Shown: in pieces, positions 24,750-34,429 of the stretch
How the letters are laid out: the number at the start of each line of letters is the position of its first letter
How positions within the stretch are numbered: the first letter of the stretch is position 1
Source of the DNA: Microbacterium sp. CBA3102
GTDB lineage: Bacteria; Actinomycetota; Actinomycetes; Actinomycetales; Microbacteriaceae
NCBI RefSeq assembly: GCF_007954505.1
Contig: NZ_CP042412.1
Span: 1,426,001-1,490,000, forward strand
DNA length: 64,000 nt
Direction: 5' to 3'
Program-made: the position numbers and the translations under genes
Notes under the pieces: generated by a model
What the model saw: the letters and a program-made list of their open reading frames with translations, nothing else
What the model was told of the DNA's origin: nothing
The model's database searches: none

Positions 24750-26576
24750 ATGCCTGACCTTCTCGCCTCGGCTCTCGACGGCTCTTCCGTTGCCGTCGAC
24801 GCCTCGGCCACCGCGACGCCGATCGGCGCGCCCACCCTGTCCTGGCGCGACGGGGAGATCCTCCGCGACGGTGTCGCGCACCGCATCCTCGCGGGCTCGA
24901 TCCACTACTTCCGGGTGCACCCCGACCTGTGGGAGGACCGTCTCCGCCGACTCGCGGCGATGGGCGCGAACACGGTCGACACCTATGTCGCGTGGAACTT
25001 CCACGAGCGCGTCGAGGGCGACGTCCGCTTCGACGGATGGCGTGACATCGAGCGCTTCATCCGCCTGGCCGGAGAAGTGGGTCTGGATGTCTTCCTCCGC
25101 CCCAGTCCCTACATCTGCGCCGAGTGGTCCAACGGCGGCATCCCGTCCTGGTTGTCCGGGCGCGTTGCGGCGCTGCGCACCAGCGATGACGGCTTCCTCG
25201 CCGCGGTGGACGCCTGGTACGACCGGTTGATCCCCCGGCTCGTTCCGCTCCAGGCCTCGCACGGCGGGCCGATCGTCGCGATCCAGATCGAGAACGAGTA
25301 CGGGTCGTTCGGCAGTGACGCCGACTACCTCGCACACCTGCGGGACGGGCTCCGCCGCCGCGGGATGGTCGAGATGCTCACCACCGCCGACGGCATCACG
25401 GGCGACATGATCGAGCACGGCAGTGTCGCCGGGGCCCTGGCGACCTTCACGTTCGGCACCGGGGTCGCGAGGGCCGTGGAACTGCGCCGCGAGGGTGATG
25501 CGCTCATGTGCAGCGAGCTGTGGGGTGGCTGGTTCGACCACTGGGGGGAGCGGCACCACGTGCGGTCCGCCGCGAGCGCCGGGGGCACGATCGAGGAGCT
25601 GCTGACCGCCGGCGGATCGGTGAGCCTGTACATGGCGCACGGTGGCACCAACTTCGGCCTCTGGAACGGGGCCAACCACGACCAGGTCCTGCAGCCGACC
25701 GTCACCAGCTACGACTCGGACGCACCGATCGGCGAAGACGGAACGCTCACCGAGAAGTTCCACGCGCTCCGTGCGCTGTTCGCGCCGTTCCATGCGGGTG
25801 AGCTCCCCCCGGTTCCCGGTGCGCCGCGGCGGCAGGGCGCGGCGACCACGCCGCTCGAGCCGCGCGCATCCCTGCTCGGGCTGATCGCTTCGCTCCCCGT
25901 GGCCGGTGACGTCTCGCCGCGACCGCGTACGTTCGAGGAGCTCGGTGCGGAAGACGGCCTCGTCGCGTATGAGGCGGACGTGTCCTTCCCCGCCGACGCG
26001 ACGCTCACGGTCGACGGGCTGCACGACCGTGCCGTGGTGTTCCTCGACGAGCGGCGCCTCGGCGTGCTGGAGCGCGACGGCGAGACCTCTCTCGCTCTGC
26101 CCGCTGACGGCGGGATGGGACGACTCACGATCCTCGTCGAGAGCCTCGGACGGATCAACTACGGGCCGTACACGGGCGAGGGCAAGGGCATCATGCGCGG
26201 CGTGATGATCGGCCGTCGGCTCGTGAACGGCTGGACGCATCGCGTGGTTCCCCAGGAGGTACCGGCTCTCCCCACCGCCGCGACCGACGCGACCGACGCA
26301 ACGGATGGTGTGGCCATCGCCTCCCTCGATGTCGCCGAGCCGCTCGATGCCTGGCTCGCCTTCCCCGGCGGTGCCAAGGGGATGGTCTGGCTGAACGGCT
26401 TCCTCCTCGGCAGGTACTGGAAGGTCGGTCCGCAGGAGACGCTCTACGCGCCGGCGCCGCTGTGGAAGGCCGGCCGCAACGAGATCGTCGTGCTCGACAC
26501 CGATGTCCTCGGGGTGACCGTCGAGATCCGTGAAGAACCGTCGTTCGGGGAGACCGAGGAGTTCATCGGCTCCTGA
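24750..26576 (+). CDS. GH35 beta-galactosidase, intracellular
   Basis: 608 residues from the ATG at 24750 (TTGGAG upstream). The GH35 TIM barrel spans roughly residues 25-350: RILAGSIHYFRVHPDLWEDR, NTVDTYVAWNFHE, RPSPYICAEWSNGGIPSWL. The acid/base is in IQIENEYG (second Glu, residue 183) and the nucleophile in CSELWGGWFDHWG (Glu256). C-terminal beta-sandwich domains follow (RINYGPYTGEGKGIMRGV, GMVWLNGFLLGRYWKVGPQ). There is no signal peptide, so it acts on imported sugar, hydrolysing terminal beta-galactose. Beside a GH101 gene it is well placed to split Gal-beta-1,3-GalNAc; this linkage is inference. Confidence 0.92.
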   Translation: MPDLLASALDGSSVAVDASATATPIGAPTLSWRDGEILRDGVAHRILAGSIHYFRVHPDLWEDRLRRLAAMGANTVDTYVAWNFHERVEGDVRFDGWRDIERFIRLAGEVGLDVFLRPSPYICAEWSNGGIPSWLSGRVAALRTSDDGFLAAVDAWYDRLIPRLVPLQASHGGPIVAIQIENEYGSFGSDADYLAHLRDGLRRRGMVEMLTTADGITGDMIEHGSVAGALATFTFGTGVARAVELRREGDALMCSELWGGWFDHWGERHHVRSAASAGGTIEELLTAGGSVSLYMAHGGTNFGLWNGANHDQVLQPTVTSYDSDAPIGEDGTLTEKFHALRALFAPFHAGELPPVPGAPRRQGAATTPLEPRASLLGLIASLPVAGDVSPRPRTFEELGAEDGLVAYEADVSFPADATLTVDGLHDRAVVFLDERRLGVLERDGETSLALPADGGMGRLTILVESLGRINYGPYTGEGKGIMRGVMIGRRLVNGWTHRVVPQEVPALPTAATDATDATDGVAIASLDVAEPLDAWLAFPGGAKGMVWLNGFLLGRYWKVGPQETLYAPAPLWKAGRNEIVVLDTDVLGVTVEIREEPSFGETEEFIGS

Positions 26577-26589
26577 TCCGGACGCCACG

Positions 26590-26624
26590 AGAGCCGTCCT
26601 GCACCGAGGGTGTGGGGCGGCTCT
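26590..26624 (+). terminator. Hairpin terminator after the GH35 gene
   Basis: AGAGCCG at 26590-26596 pairs with CGGCTCT at 26618-26624, followed by a T-rich stretch (TCTCGTCTGTTCTTCTC). It lies 13 bases after the GH35 stop, which suggests that the GH101 gene has its own promoter. Confidence 0.65.
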
Positions 26625-26666
26625 TCTCGTCTGTTCTTCTCATCTGTGCACGGCACTTCTCGCAAA

Positions 26667-26680
26667 TGTTTGCGCTTCTG
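26667..26680. promoter_or_regulatory. LacI-type operator half-site upstream of GH101 (site b)
   Basis: TGTTTGCGCTTCTG shares TGTTTGCGCT with the site at 35839; the right half is degenerate. It is upstream of the candidate promoter and about 54 bases (centre to centre) from site c, a distance that would allow a looped repressor complex. Confidence 0.55.
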
Positions 26681-26692
26681 CTCGCTTGATGC

Positions 26693-26720
26693 TTGATATT
26701 AAGGCATCCACGCGTCTAGT
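26693..26720 (+). promoter_or_regulatory. Candidate promoter of the GH101 gene
   Basis: TTGATA at 26693-26698 and TCTAGT at 26715-26720, 16 bases apart. The pair is enclosed by operator-like sites b and c. Confidence 0.5.
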
Positions 26721-26735
26721 GTGATAGCGCAAACA
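26720..26735. promoter_or_regulatory. LacI-type operator downstream of the GH101 promoter (site c)
   Basis: TGTGATAGCGCAAACA contains GCGCAAACA, the shared half-site in reverse orientation, and TGTGA as the other half with two extra bases compared with site a. It begins at the last base of the -10 element. Confidence 0.6.
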
Positions 26736-26815
26736 TCGATGAGGGTCGTCGATGATCATCTGCGGCGCACCGGGGCGTCTGTGCTCCCGGCCGCCGCTCG
26801 ACCGAGAGGCAAGAC

Positions 26816-29800
26816 GTGTCGAAACCTTCCCGACCGCCCCGCGCTACCGTCGCCCTCAGCTCGCTGCTGGCGACGGCACTCGCCTTCGGCGGTGTGCTCA
26901 CCCAGGCGCCGGCCGCGCAGGCCGCCGAGCTGATCCCGGTCCCGAAAGCCGACTACCGACTGCACGCGGTGTCGAGTGAATCGGACCCGTACCCGGCGCC
27001 GCCCTCGCTCGACGGCACCGCTCTCGGCGCCTTCGACGGCGATTTCGCGACGCAGTGGACCTCGCGCTACACCGCGAACGCGCCGTTCCCGCACTGGATC
27101 GTCGTCGACCTGCAGCGCTCGCTCTCGGTGAAGGCCCTCGACTACTCGGTCAAGCGGGGCCAGGCCGTGGCTGCGAAGACGGTCGAGGTCTACGTGACGG
27201 ACGATCCCGATGTCGCCCGCAACTCGCCGGCCGACGGCGGATGGGGTGCGGCCTCGGGCACGGCGGTGCTGCATGCTCCGACCGCGAACGACGAGAAGCA
27301 GCGCATCACGCTGGACGCTGCCAAGGACGGCCGCTACGTGGCGCTGCTCGTGATCGACGCGCAGGGAACCACCGGCGGCGGGGCCGGCGAGATCGAGGTG
27401 CTCTCCGACGAGGAGCTGCCCCCGATCGTCACCGAGCCGGAGGAGCCGGACACGGATGAGACCGTCGAGATCGCCGCCGGCGGCACCACGGCGGTCGTCT
27501 CGACCGAGTTCCCTCGCATCACGCAGTATCGCGTGGGGAGTGAGAGCATCGCCGGCCAGCGCACCTCGGCCAAGACCTGGTCGGTGAACGGCACGACCTA
27601 CGCGTCGGAGACCACGTCGACGCCGTCCGCCACCGGGATCGACTATGTGTCGACACTGACGGGCATCGACGTCACCGTGCGCAGCAGCATCCGCGTCGCG
27701 GAGGACGGAACCGTCGGCTTCGAGGTCACCGCGGTCGAGGGGACGGCAGCCGTGACCACTCTGGGGCTTCCGGACAACGCCTTCCTCTCGGCGACCGCCG
27801 CGGATGCCGGGTCGGTGCTCGATCGCACGGTGATCAGCCCCGACAGCACCAAGAACGCCGACGAGCACATCGCGGTGAGCGCTTCGACGGCGACCGGCCA
27901 GAAGGGGGCGGCCTTCGCCTTCCTCGGCAACGGCGCGCTCATCGGCAGCGTGATCACCAACGCGACGACCCAGGCCTCCGGCGGCACGGCGTCGTGGAAC
28001 ACGCGCCTGACCACACGCATCACCGAGGCGGCGGGACGCACGGCCGAGATCGGTTCCAGCGCGTGGTTGATCCACCCGACCACGGCGGTGGACAGCCGGG
28101 TGACCACCTACGCCCTTCCGAAGGTCTCCGTCCTCCTCGCGGCGGACCGCAACGGCGACGCGAAGGTCGACTGGCAGGACGGCGCGATCCGCTACCGCGA
28201 GGTCGACACCCCTCGTCTCGGCGCCGATCGGGTCGCCGAGCGCGTGGTCAGTCGCATCCCCTTCAACTTCGCCTCCAGTGCGACGAACTACTTCGACCTG
28301 GTCCTCGACAACACCAAGCGCATCGCTAACCAGACCGACGGTCTCGGCCAGTGGGTGCTCAACAAGGGCTACGGCAGTGAAGGCCACGACTCGGCGAACA
28401 CCGACTACGGCGGAAACTACAACGAGCGGGCGGGCGGCCTCTCCGACCTGAACACCCTCGTCGACGAGGGCGCGAAGCTCAACGCCGACATGAGCGTGCA
28501 CGTCAACGCCACCGAGATCTATCCGCAGGCGAACGCCTTCGACTCCGCGATCCTCGACGGCGCCGCCCCGTACAAGCCGGGCTGGAACTGGCTCGACCAG
28601 TCGTACTACATCAACCAGCAGACCGACCTCGGCACCGGACGGGTGCTCGACCGCTTCCAGCAGCTGCGGGACGAGGTCCCCGGTCTCAGCGGCGTCTACA
28701 TCGACGTGTACTACTCGAACGGGAGGGTCGCCGAAGAGCTCGCAGACGAGCTCAACAGCATGGACCTCGAGGTCGCCACCGAGTGGGGTGACAAGTTCGT
28801 CGACAGCACGGTCTGGTCGCACTGGCCGAACGACCTCAGCTACGGCGGGGTGACCAACAAGGGCATCAACTCCACGATGGTGCGCTTCATCCAGAACGGA
28901 CAGGCCGACGTCTGGAACGACGATGCGCTCCTCGGGCAGCAGCGACTCGTCGACGCCGAGGGCTGGGTCGGAAACCGCAACTGGGACGGCTTCGTCGACA
29001 ACATCTGGACCCAGAGCCTGCCGACCAAGTTCCTCCAGCACTTCGACCTGCTCACGTATGAGGCGGGTGCCGAGGCGACGCTGACCGACGACGTCGCGGT
29101 GCGCATCGACGGCAGCGCCAGGGTCATCACGATGGACGGCGCCACGGTGCTGCGCGGTGACTCCTACCTGCTGCCCTGGCAGTCGCTGTCCTCCAACGAG
29201 GAGGCAGGTTCCCCGGTCGACGCCGACAAGATGTACTTCTATTCGGCGTCGGGAGGCGAGGAGACGTTCGGGCTCACCGAGGCGTTCCGCGGCAACACCG
29301 CCTTCGACGTGTTCGAGCTGGGAGACCAGGGGCGCGTCAAGGTCGGCACCGCGAATGCGGCAGGCGGCGAGCTCACGCTCAGCGGAGACGAGGGCACGGC
29401 CTACGTCGTGGTGCCGCAGGGTGGTGCCCAGCGCGCGGCGGTCGAGTACCACGACGCCGGTCTCGACGACCCGGGGTTCAACTCCGGTTCGCTCGACGTC
29501 TGGAATCCCCAGGGCGATGTGTCGATCGAGCGCACCGACCTCGGCAGCGCGAAGAACGAGTCCCGGGGTGACAACGTCGCCGTGTTCGGTGCGGCCGCCT
29601 CGTCGATCTCGCAGACCGTGACCGGGCTCACCCCCGGGCAGCGATACGCGTTCTCGGCGCAGGTGCAGATCGATCCGACCGCGACCCGCGACGTGAGCGT
29701 CTCGGTCGACACCGGTTCCGGTGCCGTGACCCGCACCTGGAACCTCTCACCGACGTACAACTACATGCGCGCCGACTCCAAGGCGGGTCAGTACTACCAG

Positions 29801-31995
29801 CGCGGGTCGACGTCGTTCCTGGCCCCGGCGTCCGGTGAGGTCACCGTGTCCGTCGGTGCCGTCGCGGGTGACGCGAAGGTCCGGATCGACAACGCCCGGG
29901 TCTCGCGCGACACGACCGCACCGTTCGCGGCCGGCACGGTGTACTCGAACGACTTCGAGGGCAACGAGGCCGGGTGGGGCCCGTTCGTGAAGGGCAACGC
30001 CAATGGGATCGACGACCCGCGCACGAGCATCTCGCGCCGACACGATCCGTACACGAGCAGCGAGTGGCGCAGCACCGCCAAGCCGTTCGACGCGGGCGCG
30101 CTCGCGGGGCTCGCGGTGGATACGACGCTGAGCGCGACCACTCGCTCATGTCGCACTCCGAGAACAGCGGGGTCGTCTATCGCACCGATCCGACACTCGT
30201 TCCGCTGCAGGCGGGGCACTCGTACCGGATCGGATTCGACTACCAGGTCGGCGCGAGCGGCGCATACCGCTGGCTCACCGGCACGGATGCGGTGGCGGGC
30301 GGCACGGTCACCTCGACCACGCTCAGCCGCACCGGGATCACGCAGGCGTTGGAGACGGCGGAGTTCTCGCAGGATGTGATCGTCGGATGCGGCGACTACA
30401 CCTGGGTCGGACTCGAACGCGTCGGGGGACCGGACGTGGACTTCGTGCTGGACGACTTCACGGTCACAGACCTCGGCCCGACGACCGGCGGCACCCCGTG
30501 TGCGACGGTGTCTGCGGAGGCGGGCGTCCTGAGCCCCGGCGCGCAGACCGCGTTCACGACCACCTTCACCAACAGCGAGTCCCTCGCCGTCGAGAACATC
30601 GGCGTGCAGCTCGAGGTGCCGGAGGGGTACGCGGTCGAGGTCGCCGACGACTCGTCGAACCTGTTCGAGAAGGTCGAGCCCGGGGACAGCGTGGACACCA
30701 CGTGGCTGGTCACCGCGCCGGCGGAGGCCGCGGGCACGACGGTCGGCATCGGGATCGCGGCGACGTATCTCGCGGACTGCGATGTGCGCACGGTCGTGAC
30801 GACGCAGGAGGTGTCGGTGTCCTCACGGGCTCGCATCCCCAACGCGCAGATCTCCGTGACGGCGAGCTCCGAGGAGACATCCGGGGAGAACGGTGCGGCC
30901 GTGAACATGCTCGACGGGAATGCGGGCACGTTCTGGCACAGTCGGTGGAGTTCGGCGGCGACGTCGTACCCGCACGTGCTGACCTTCGACCTGGGCGCCG
31001 CCGAGCAGGTGGACGGCATCTCGTACCTGCGCCGCGGCGCCAACCAGAACGGTCCGATCAAGGGCTACGAGGTCGCGGTGTCGACCGACGGGCAGACGTA
31101 CACGCCCGTCGTCTCGGGCGAGTGGCAGAACGTCGCCGAGTGGCAGGACGTGGACTTCGCGGAGACCACAGGGCGCTACATCCGCGTGACCGCCACGTCG
31201 TCCATCTCGGGCACGCAGTTCGCGGCCGTCGCGGAGATGGCCGTGTACGGTTCGTCGACCCCGCAGAGCGGTCATGCTCCCGCGACGCGGCCGGACGACG
31301 ATCTGAGCGGCTGCAACCCGGTGATCGACCCGAAGCTCGGTCTTGACGCCGACTCGGTGCGGGCGGGAGAGACGGTGGGCATCGCGCTCACGGGCTTCGC
31401 TCCGGAGTCCACCGTGTCGGTCTGGCTCGACGACGCCCGGCTGAGCGGTGCCACGGTCGATGCGCAGGGCGCGCTGACGACGCGACTGCTGATCCCGACG
31501 AACGCCTCTGTGGGCACGCACCGGGTGATCGTGCAGGATGCGGCCGGCGCGGAGCTCGCCAGCGCTCCGTTGAAGGTCAAGAAGGCGAAGCCGGGGAAGA
31601 AGGCGACCATCACCGCAGCCATCGGATCGGTCGTCGCCGGCGCCAGCCTGACCGTGCAGTTGAGCGGATTCGATCCCGACGCGCTGGTGCAGCTGTGGCT
31701 GCATTCCGAGCCGGTCCGCATCGGTGAGGTGACGATCTCGGCCGACGGTGATGCCGTCGCCACCGTCACGATCCCCGCGGCGACGCCGGCCGGCGCGCAC
31801 GCGCTCGTTGCGACCGATGCGCAGGGCGTCGAGCTGGCGCGGGGTGACCTCGCGGTGACCGCGGCGGCCGGGAGTGGCGGTGACCTCGCCTCCACCGGTG
31901 CGGAGGGGGCGATCTGGGCGGGCGCGGCGTTCGCGGGCCTCGCGGCGATCGGCCTGGGTCTGGCCCTGTGGCTGCGGAGACGCCGCCACAGCTGA
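26816..31995 (+). pseudogene. Wall-anchored GH101 endo-alpha-N-acetylgalactosaminidase, split by a frameshift near 30136
   Basis: From GTG 26816 the frame encodes a signal peptide (AQA near residue 36), an F5/8C-like domain, then the GH101 core: AADRNGDAKVDWQDGAIRYR, GHDSANTDYGGNYNERAGG, nucleophile Asp630 in YIDVYYSNG and acid/base Glu656 in ATEWGDKF. GH101 enzymes release Gal-beta-1,3-GalNAc from mucin-type O-glycans. Near 30136 the homology leaves this frame (which runs to 30379 without sense) and continues in the frame ending at 31995: HSLMSHSENSGVVYRTDP, a second F5/8C domain, Ig-like repeats, and a LASTG-helix-Arg sorting signal. Loss of one G in a GCGGAC-like stretch explains it: AGCGCGACC would have been AGCGCGGACC. 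Either a genuine inactivating mutation or a sequencing error; both catalytic residues precede the break, so a truncated secreted enzyme could still be made. Confidence 0.85.
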
Positions 31996-32002
31996 CCGAC
32001 CC

Positions 32003-32054
32003 GCACACACACGACCGGCCCGGAGGATTCCCCTCCGGGCCGGTCGTCTGTGTG
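32003..32054 (+). terminator. Strong hairpin terminator after GH101
   Basis: CGACCGGCCCGGAGG at 32012-32026 pairs perfectly with 32032-32046 across a five-base loop; CACACA and TGTGTG extend the stem outside. It starts eight bases after the GH101 stop. Confidence 0.75.
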
Positions 32055-32159
32055 CACGAAGAAGCGTCCTGCACGACGGCGGACGATATCGGGTTTACCG
32101 ATTCCCCGGCCGCCGCCCTCTGGCGCCGCGCGGCGAGCGCACCCTGGGGATCAGGATGA

Positions 32160-32438
32160 TCTGAGCTGGCGCTCATCGCGTCCCGCCCCACTGTGCCGGA
32201 ACTCCTGGCCGCGCTCGAGGCTGCGGCCATCGACCTCGCGCGGCTCCGCGTCGAGCTGCACCCCACGCTGCCGCTCGTCCCGCACGTGCTGGCGCTGCGC
32301 CGGAACGTGACGGCCTATGACGCGGCCTCTGTCGCGCTCGCGAGCGTGTTCGGGTGCACGCTGCTCACGCATGACCGGAGGCTGGCGCGCGCAGCCTCCG
32401 GTCACTGCACCGTCGAGGTGCCTGTCACGTCCGACTGA
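32160..32438 (+). pseudogene. C-terminal remnant of a VapC-like PIN-domain toxin
   Basis: The open stretch from 32160, with a possible GTG at 32193 (81 codons), ends with a typical PIN-domain C-terminal half: HVLALRRNVTAYDAASVALA, then a LLTHDRRLARA motif with the last acidic metal ligand. The N-terminal half with the first catalytic Asp is missing, and an in-frame TGA sits at 32157-32159. No antitoxin gene is adjacent. It is probably the decayed end of a toxin-antitoxin module. It ends seven bases before the end of the convergent permease gene. Confidence 0.65.
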
Positions 32439-32444
32439 CCAAGA

Positions 32445-33365
32445 TCAGCCCTTCACGGCGCCGGCGGCGAGCCCGGAACGCCAGTACTTCTGCAGGGCGA
32501 AGAACAGCAGCACGAGCGGGATGACACCGAGCAGGGCGCCGAGCATGACGGCTCCCTTGTCGGGGGCGAAGTAGCTCACCATGCCGTACAGGCCGAGCGT
32601 CACGGGCTTCAGATCTTGGCTGGAGATCATCATCAGTGGCAGCAGGAAGTTGTTCCACGTGGCCACGAAGATGAACAGGAAGATCGTCACCATCGCGGGC
32701 CCCAGCAGGCGCATCACGATCGTGAAGAAGATGCGGGCCTCTCCGGCGCCGTCGATGCGGGCCGCCTCCAGCAGTTCGGTCGGCACCGACGACTGCGCGT
32801 AGACCATCCCGAGGAAGACGCCGAACGGCGACACCGCCGAGGGGATGATGATCGCCCAGACGGTGTTGGTCAGGCCGAGTGCCTGGAACTCGATGTACAG
32901 CGGCACGGTCAGCAGCGCGACCGGCAGCAGGAGCCCGGCCATGATGACCCCGACGGCGAGGCGTTTGCCGGGGAACGCGAACTTCGCGATCGCGTAGCCG
33001 GCCATCACGGCGAACAGCGTGCCGATGACGCCGGCGCTCACGGAGTACAGCATCGAGTTGCCGACCCAGCGCCAGAACAGGCCCTGGGTCCAGTCCATCA
33101 GGCTGCTGTAGTTGGCGGCGAGGTTGCCGTCGGCGAACCAGAAGCCGAAGGTCGAGGTGAGGTCGGTGTTGTTCTTCGTCGACGCGACGACGAGCCAGTA
33201 CACCGGGACGAGGAAGTACAGCGTCGCGACGACGAGGGCGGTGATGCCGAATGCGCGTGCGACGGGGGTGGGAGCGATCGACGGCGGTGGTGCATCCGCG
33301 TCGCGCGGCCGGCGGGGGCGTCGTCGTGATGACGTCGCGGTGGTGAGGAGGCGCGTGGTGGTCAT
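32445..33365 (-). CDS. Carbohydrate ABC transporter permease (MalG type)
   Basis: 306 residues from the ATG at 33363-33365, overlapping the stop of the upstream permease by four bases. Six membrane segments are expected, preceded by a cytoplasmic Arg/Pro-rich leader. The coupling motif ELLEAARIDGAGEARIFFTIVMRLLGP (EAA loop) is intact. It forms the inner-membrane pore with the MalF-type partner at 33362-34339. As in many such systems no ATPase gene is encoded here, so a shared MsiK-like ATPase from elsewhere is likely; this is from knowledge of the family. Confidence 0.93.
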   Translation of the reverse strand: MTTTRLLTTATSSRRRPRRPRDADAPPPSIAPTPVARAFGITALVVATLYFLVPVYWLVVASTKNNTDLTSTFGFWFADGNLAANYSSLMDWTQGLFWRWVGNSMLYSVSAGVIGTLFAVMAGYAIAKFAFPGKRLAVGVIMAGLLLPVALLTVPLYIEFQALGLTNTVWAIIIPSAVSPFGVFLGMVYAQSSVPTELLEAARIDGAGEARIFFTIVMRLLGPAMVTIFLFIFVATWNNFLLPLMMISSQDLKPVTLGLYGMVSYFAPDKGAVMLGALLGVIPLVLLFFALQKYWRSGLAAGAVKG

Positions 33366-34339
33366 GCGTCGCCCTTCCGGCGCTGGAGCAGCGCGTACAC
33401 GATCGCGAGCACACCCGCGATCAGAGCCATGAGCAGGGAGTAGGCGGAGGCCGGACCGCTGCCGGACGGCGAGATCTCGCCCATCATCGTGTTGTAGGTG
33501 AGCATCATCGGTGTGAAGTCCTTGCCCATCCACGAGTTCGCGGCCTGCAGCACGACCGGCTCGTTGAACAGCTGGATGGTGCCGATGATCGACAGCAGGA
33601 CGGCGAGGAGCGCGGCCCCGCGCACGAGCGGCACCTTGATGCGCATCGAGATCTGGAAGCCGGAGGCCCCGTCGAGGCGAGCCGCTTCGTAGAGGTCGCG
33701 CGGAACGGCCTGCAGCGCCGACAGGAAGATCAGCATGTTGTAGCCCGTGTAGGTCCAGGTCGTCATGTTCGCCATCGAGAACAGGATCGTGCCCGGGGCC
33801 ATGAAGTCGGTGCCTTCCGGGAGGAAGGGCAGGAAGGGCGAGACCTCGGGTGTGTAGAGGTAGAGCCACATCATGGCGGCGATGATGCCGGGAACCGCGT
33901 AGGGGAGGAAGAACGAGAGCCGGAAGAGCGTGGGGCGGCGCACGATGAAGGAGTCCAGCAGCAGGGCGAGACCGAGTGCCAGCAGGATCATCACGGGGAT
34001 CTGCAGGGCGGCGTAGAGGACCACACGCCCCATCCCCGTCCAGAAGGCGCCGTTGGTCGCCGCGGTGACGAAGTTCTCGAGGCCGACGAACGTGTCGACG
34101 AGTTCGCCGCCGCCGTAGAGGCCGCCTCCCGCCGGAACCTGCGCGAAGAACGACGATCGGATCGACACGATGATCGGCACCAGGAAGACCAGCACGAAGA
34201 GCACGGCGAACGGCGTCATGAACAGCCATCCCGTGAGACCCTCGCGTCGGGTCCCGAACCGCCGTCGGCGGGTGGGGTCCGCGGGGATGCGCGGCGCCGG
34301 TGCCGAAGTCGCGCCTCGTGTTTCGGTCACTGTGACCAT
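33362..34339 (-). CDS. Carbohydrate ABC transporter permease (MalF type)
   Basis: 325 residues from the ATG at 34337-34339, with GAGGCGAC upstream. Six membrane segments and the EAA loop DLYEAARLDGASGFQISMRIKVPLVRG are present. Gene order SBP, MalF-type, MalG-type is standard for CUT1 oligosaccharide importers. A perfect hairpin separates it from the solute-binding gene. Its likely cargo, from the GH101/GH35 neighbours, is the disaccharide Gal-beta-1,3-GalNAc; this is inference. Confidence 0.93.
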   Translation of the reverse strand: MVTVTETRGATSAPAPRIPADPTRRRRFGTRREGLTGWLFMTPFAVLFVLVFLVPIIVSIRSSFFAQVPAGGGLYGGGELVDTFVGLENFVTAATNGAFWTGMGRVVLYAALQIPVMILLALGLALLLDSFIVRRPTLFRLSFFLPYAVPGIIAAMMWLYLYTPEVSPFLPFLPEGTDFMAPGTILFSMANMTTWTYTGYNMLIFLSALQAVPRDLYEAARLDGASGFQISMRIKVPLVRGAALLAVLLSIIGTIQLFNEPVVLQAANSWMGKDFTPMMLTYNTMMGEISPSGSGPASAYSLLMALIAGVLAIVYALLQRRKGDA

Positions 34340-34363
34340 GGTGTCGCCTCTCGACCTCAAGAC

Positions 34364-34401
34364 GACGGCGGAGTGCACGATTGCGCGTGCACTCCGCCGT
34401 C
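34364..34401 (-). terminator. Perfect 15-bp hairpin between SBP and permease genes
   Basis: GACGGCGGAGTGCAC and its exact complement GTGCACTCCGCCGTC enclose an eight-base loop within the 90-base gap of the operon. Hairpins at this point in ABC operons commonly cause partial termination or protect the upstream message, giving more binding protein than permease. Which of these applies is not decided by sequence. Confidence 0.65.
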
Positions 34402-34429
34402 GATCATCCGATGATGCCTTCTCGCCGAC

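Noticed and set aside
26756..29452. 898-codon open frame antisense to GH101
   Set aside because: Shadow frame of a high-GC gene; no motif or start context, while the plus strand has an unmistakable GH101 core.
26816..31995. Programmed ribosomal frameshift as explanation for the split GH101 gene
   Set aside because: No slippery heptamer or following stem is evident at the break, and GH101 genes elsewhere are continuous; an indel is simpler.
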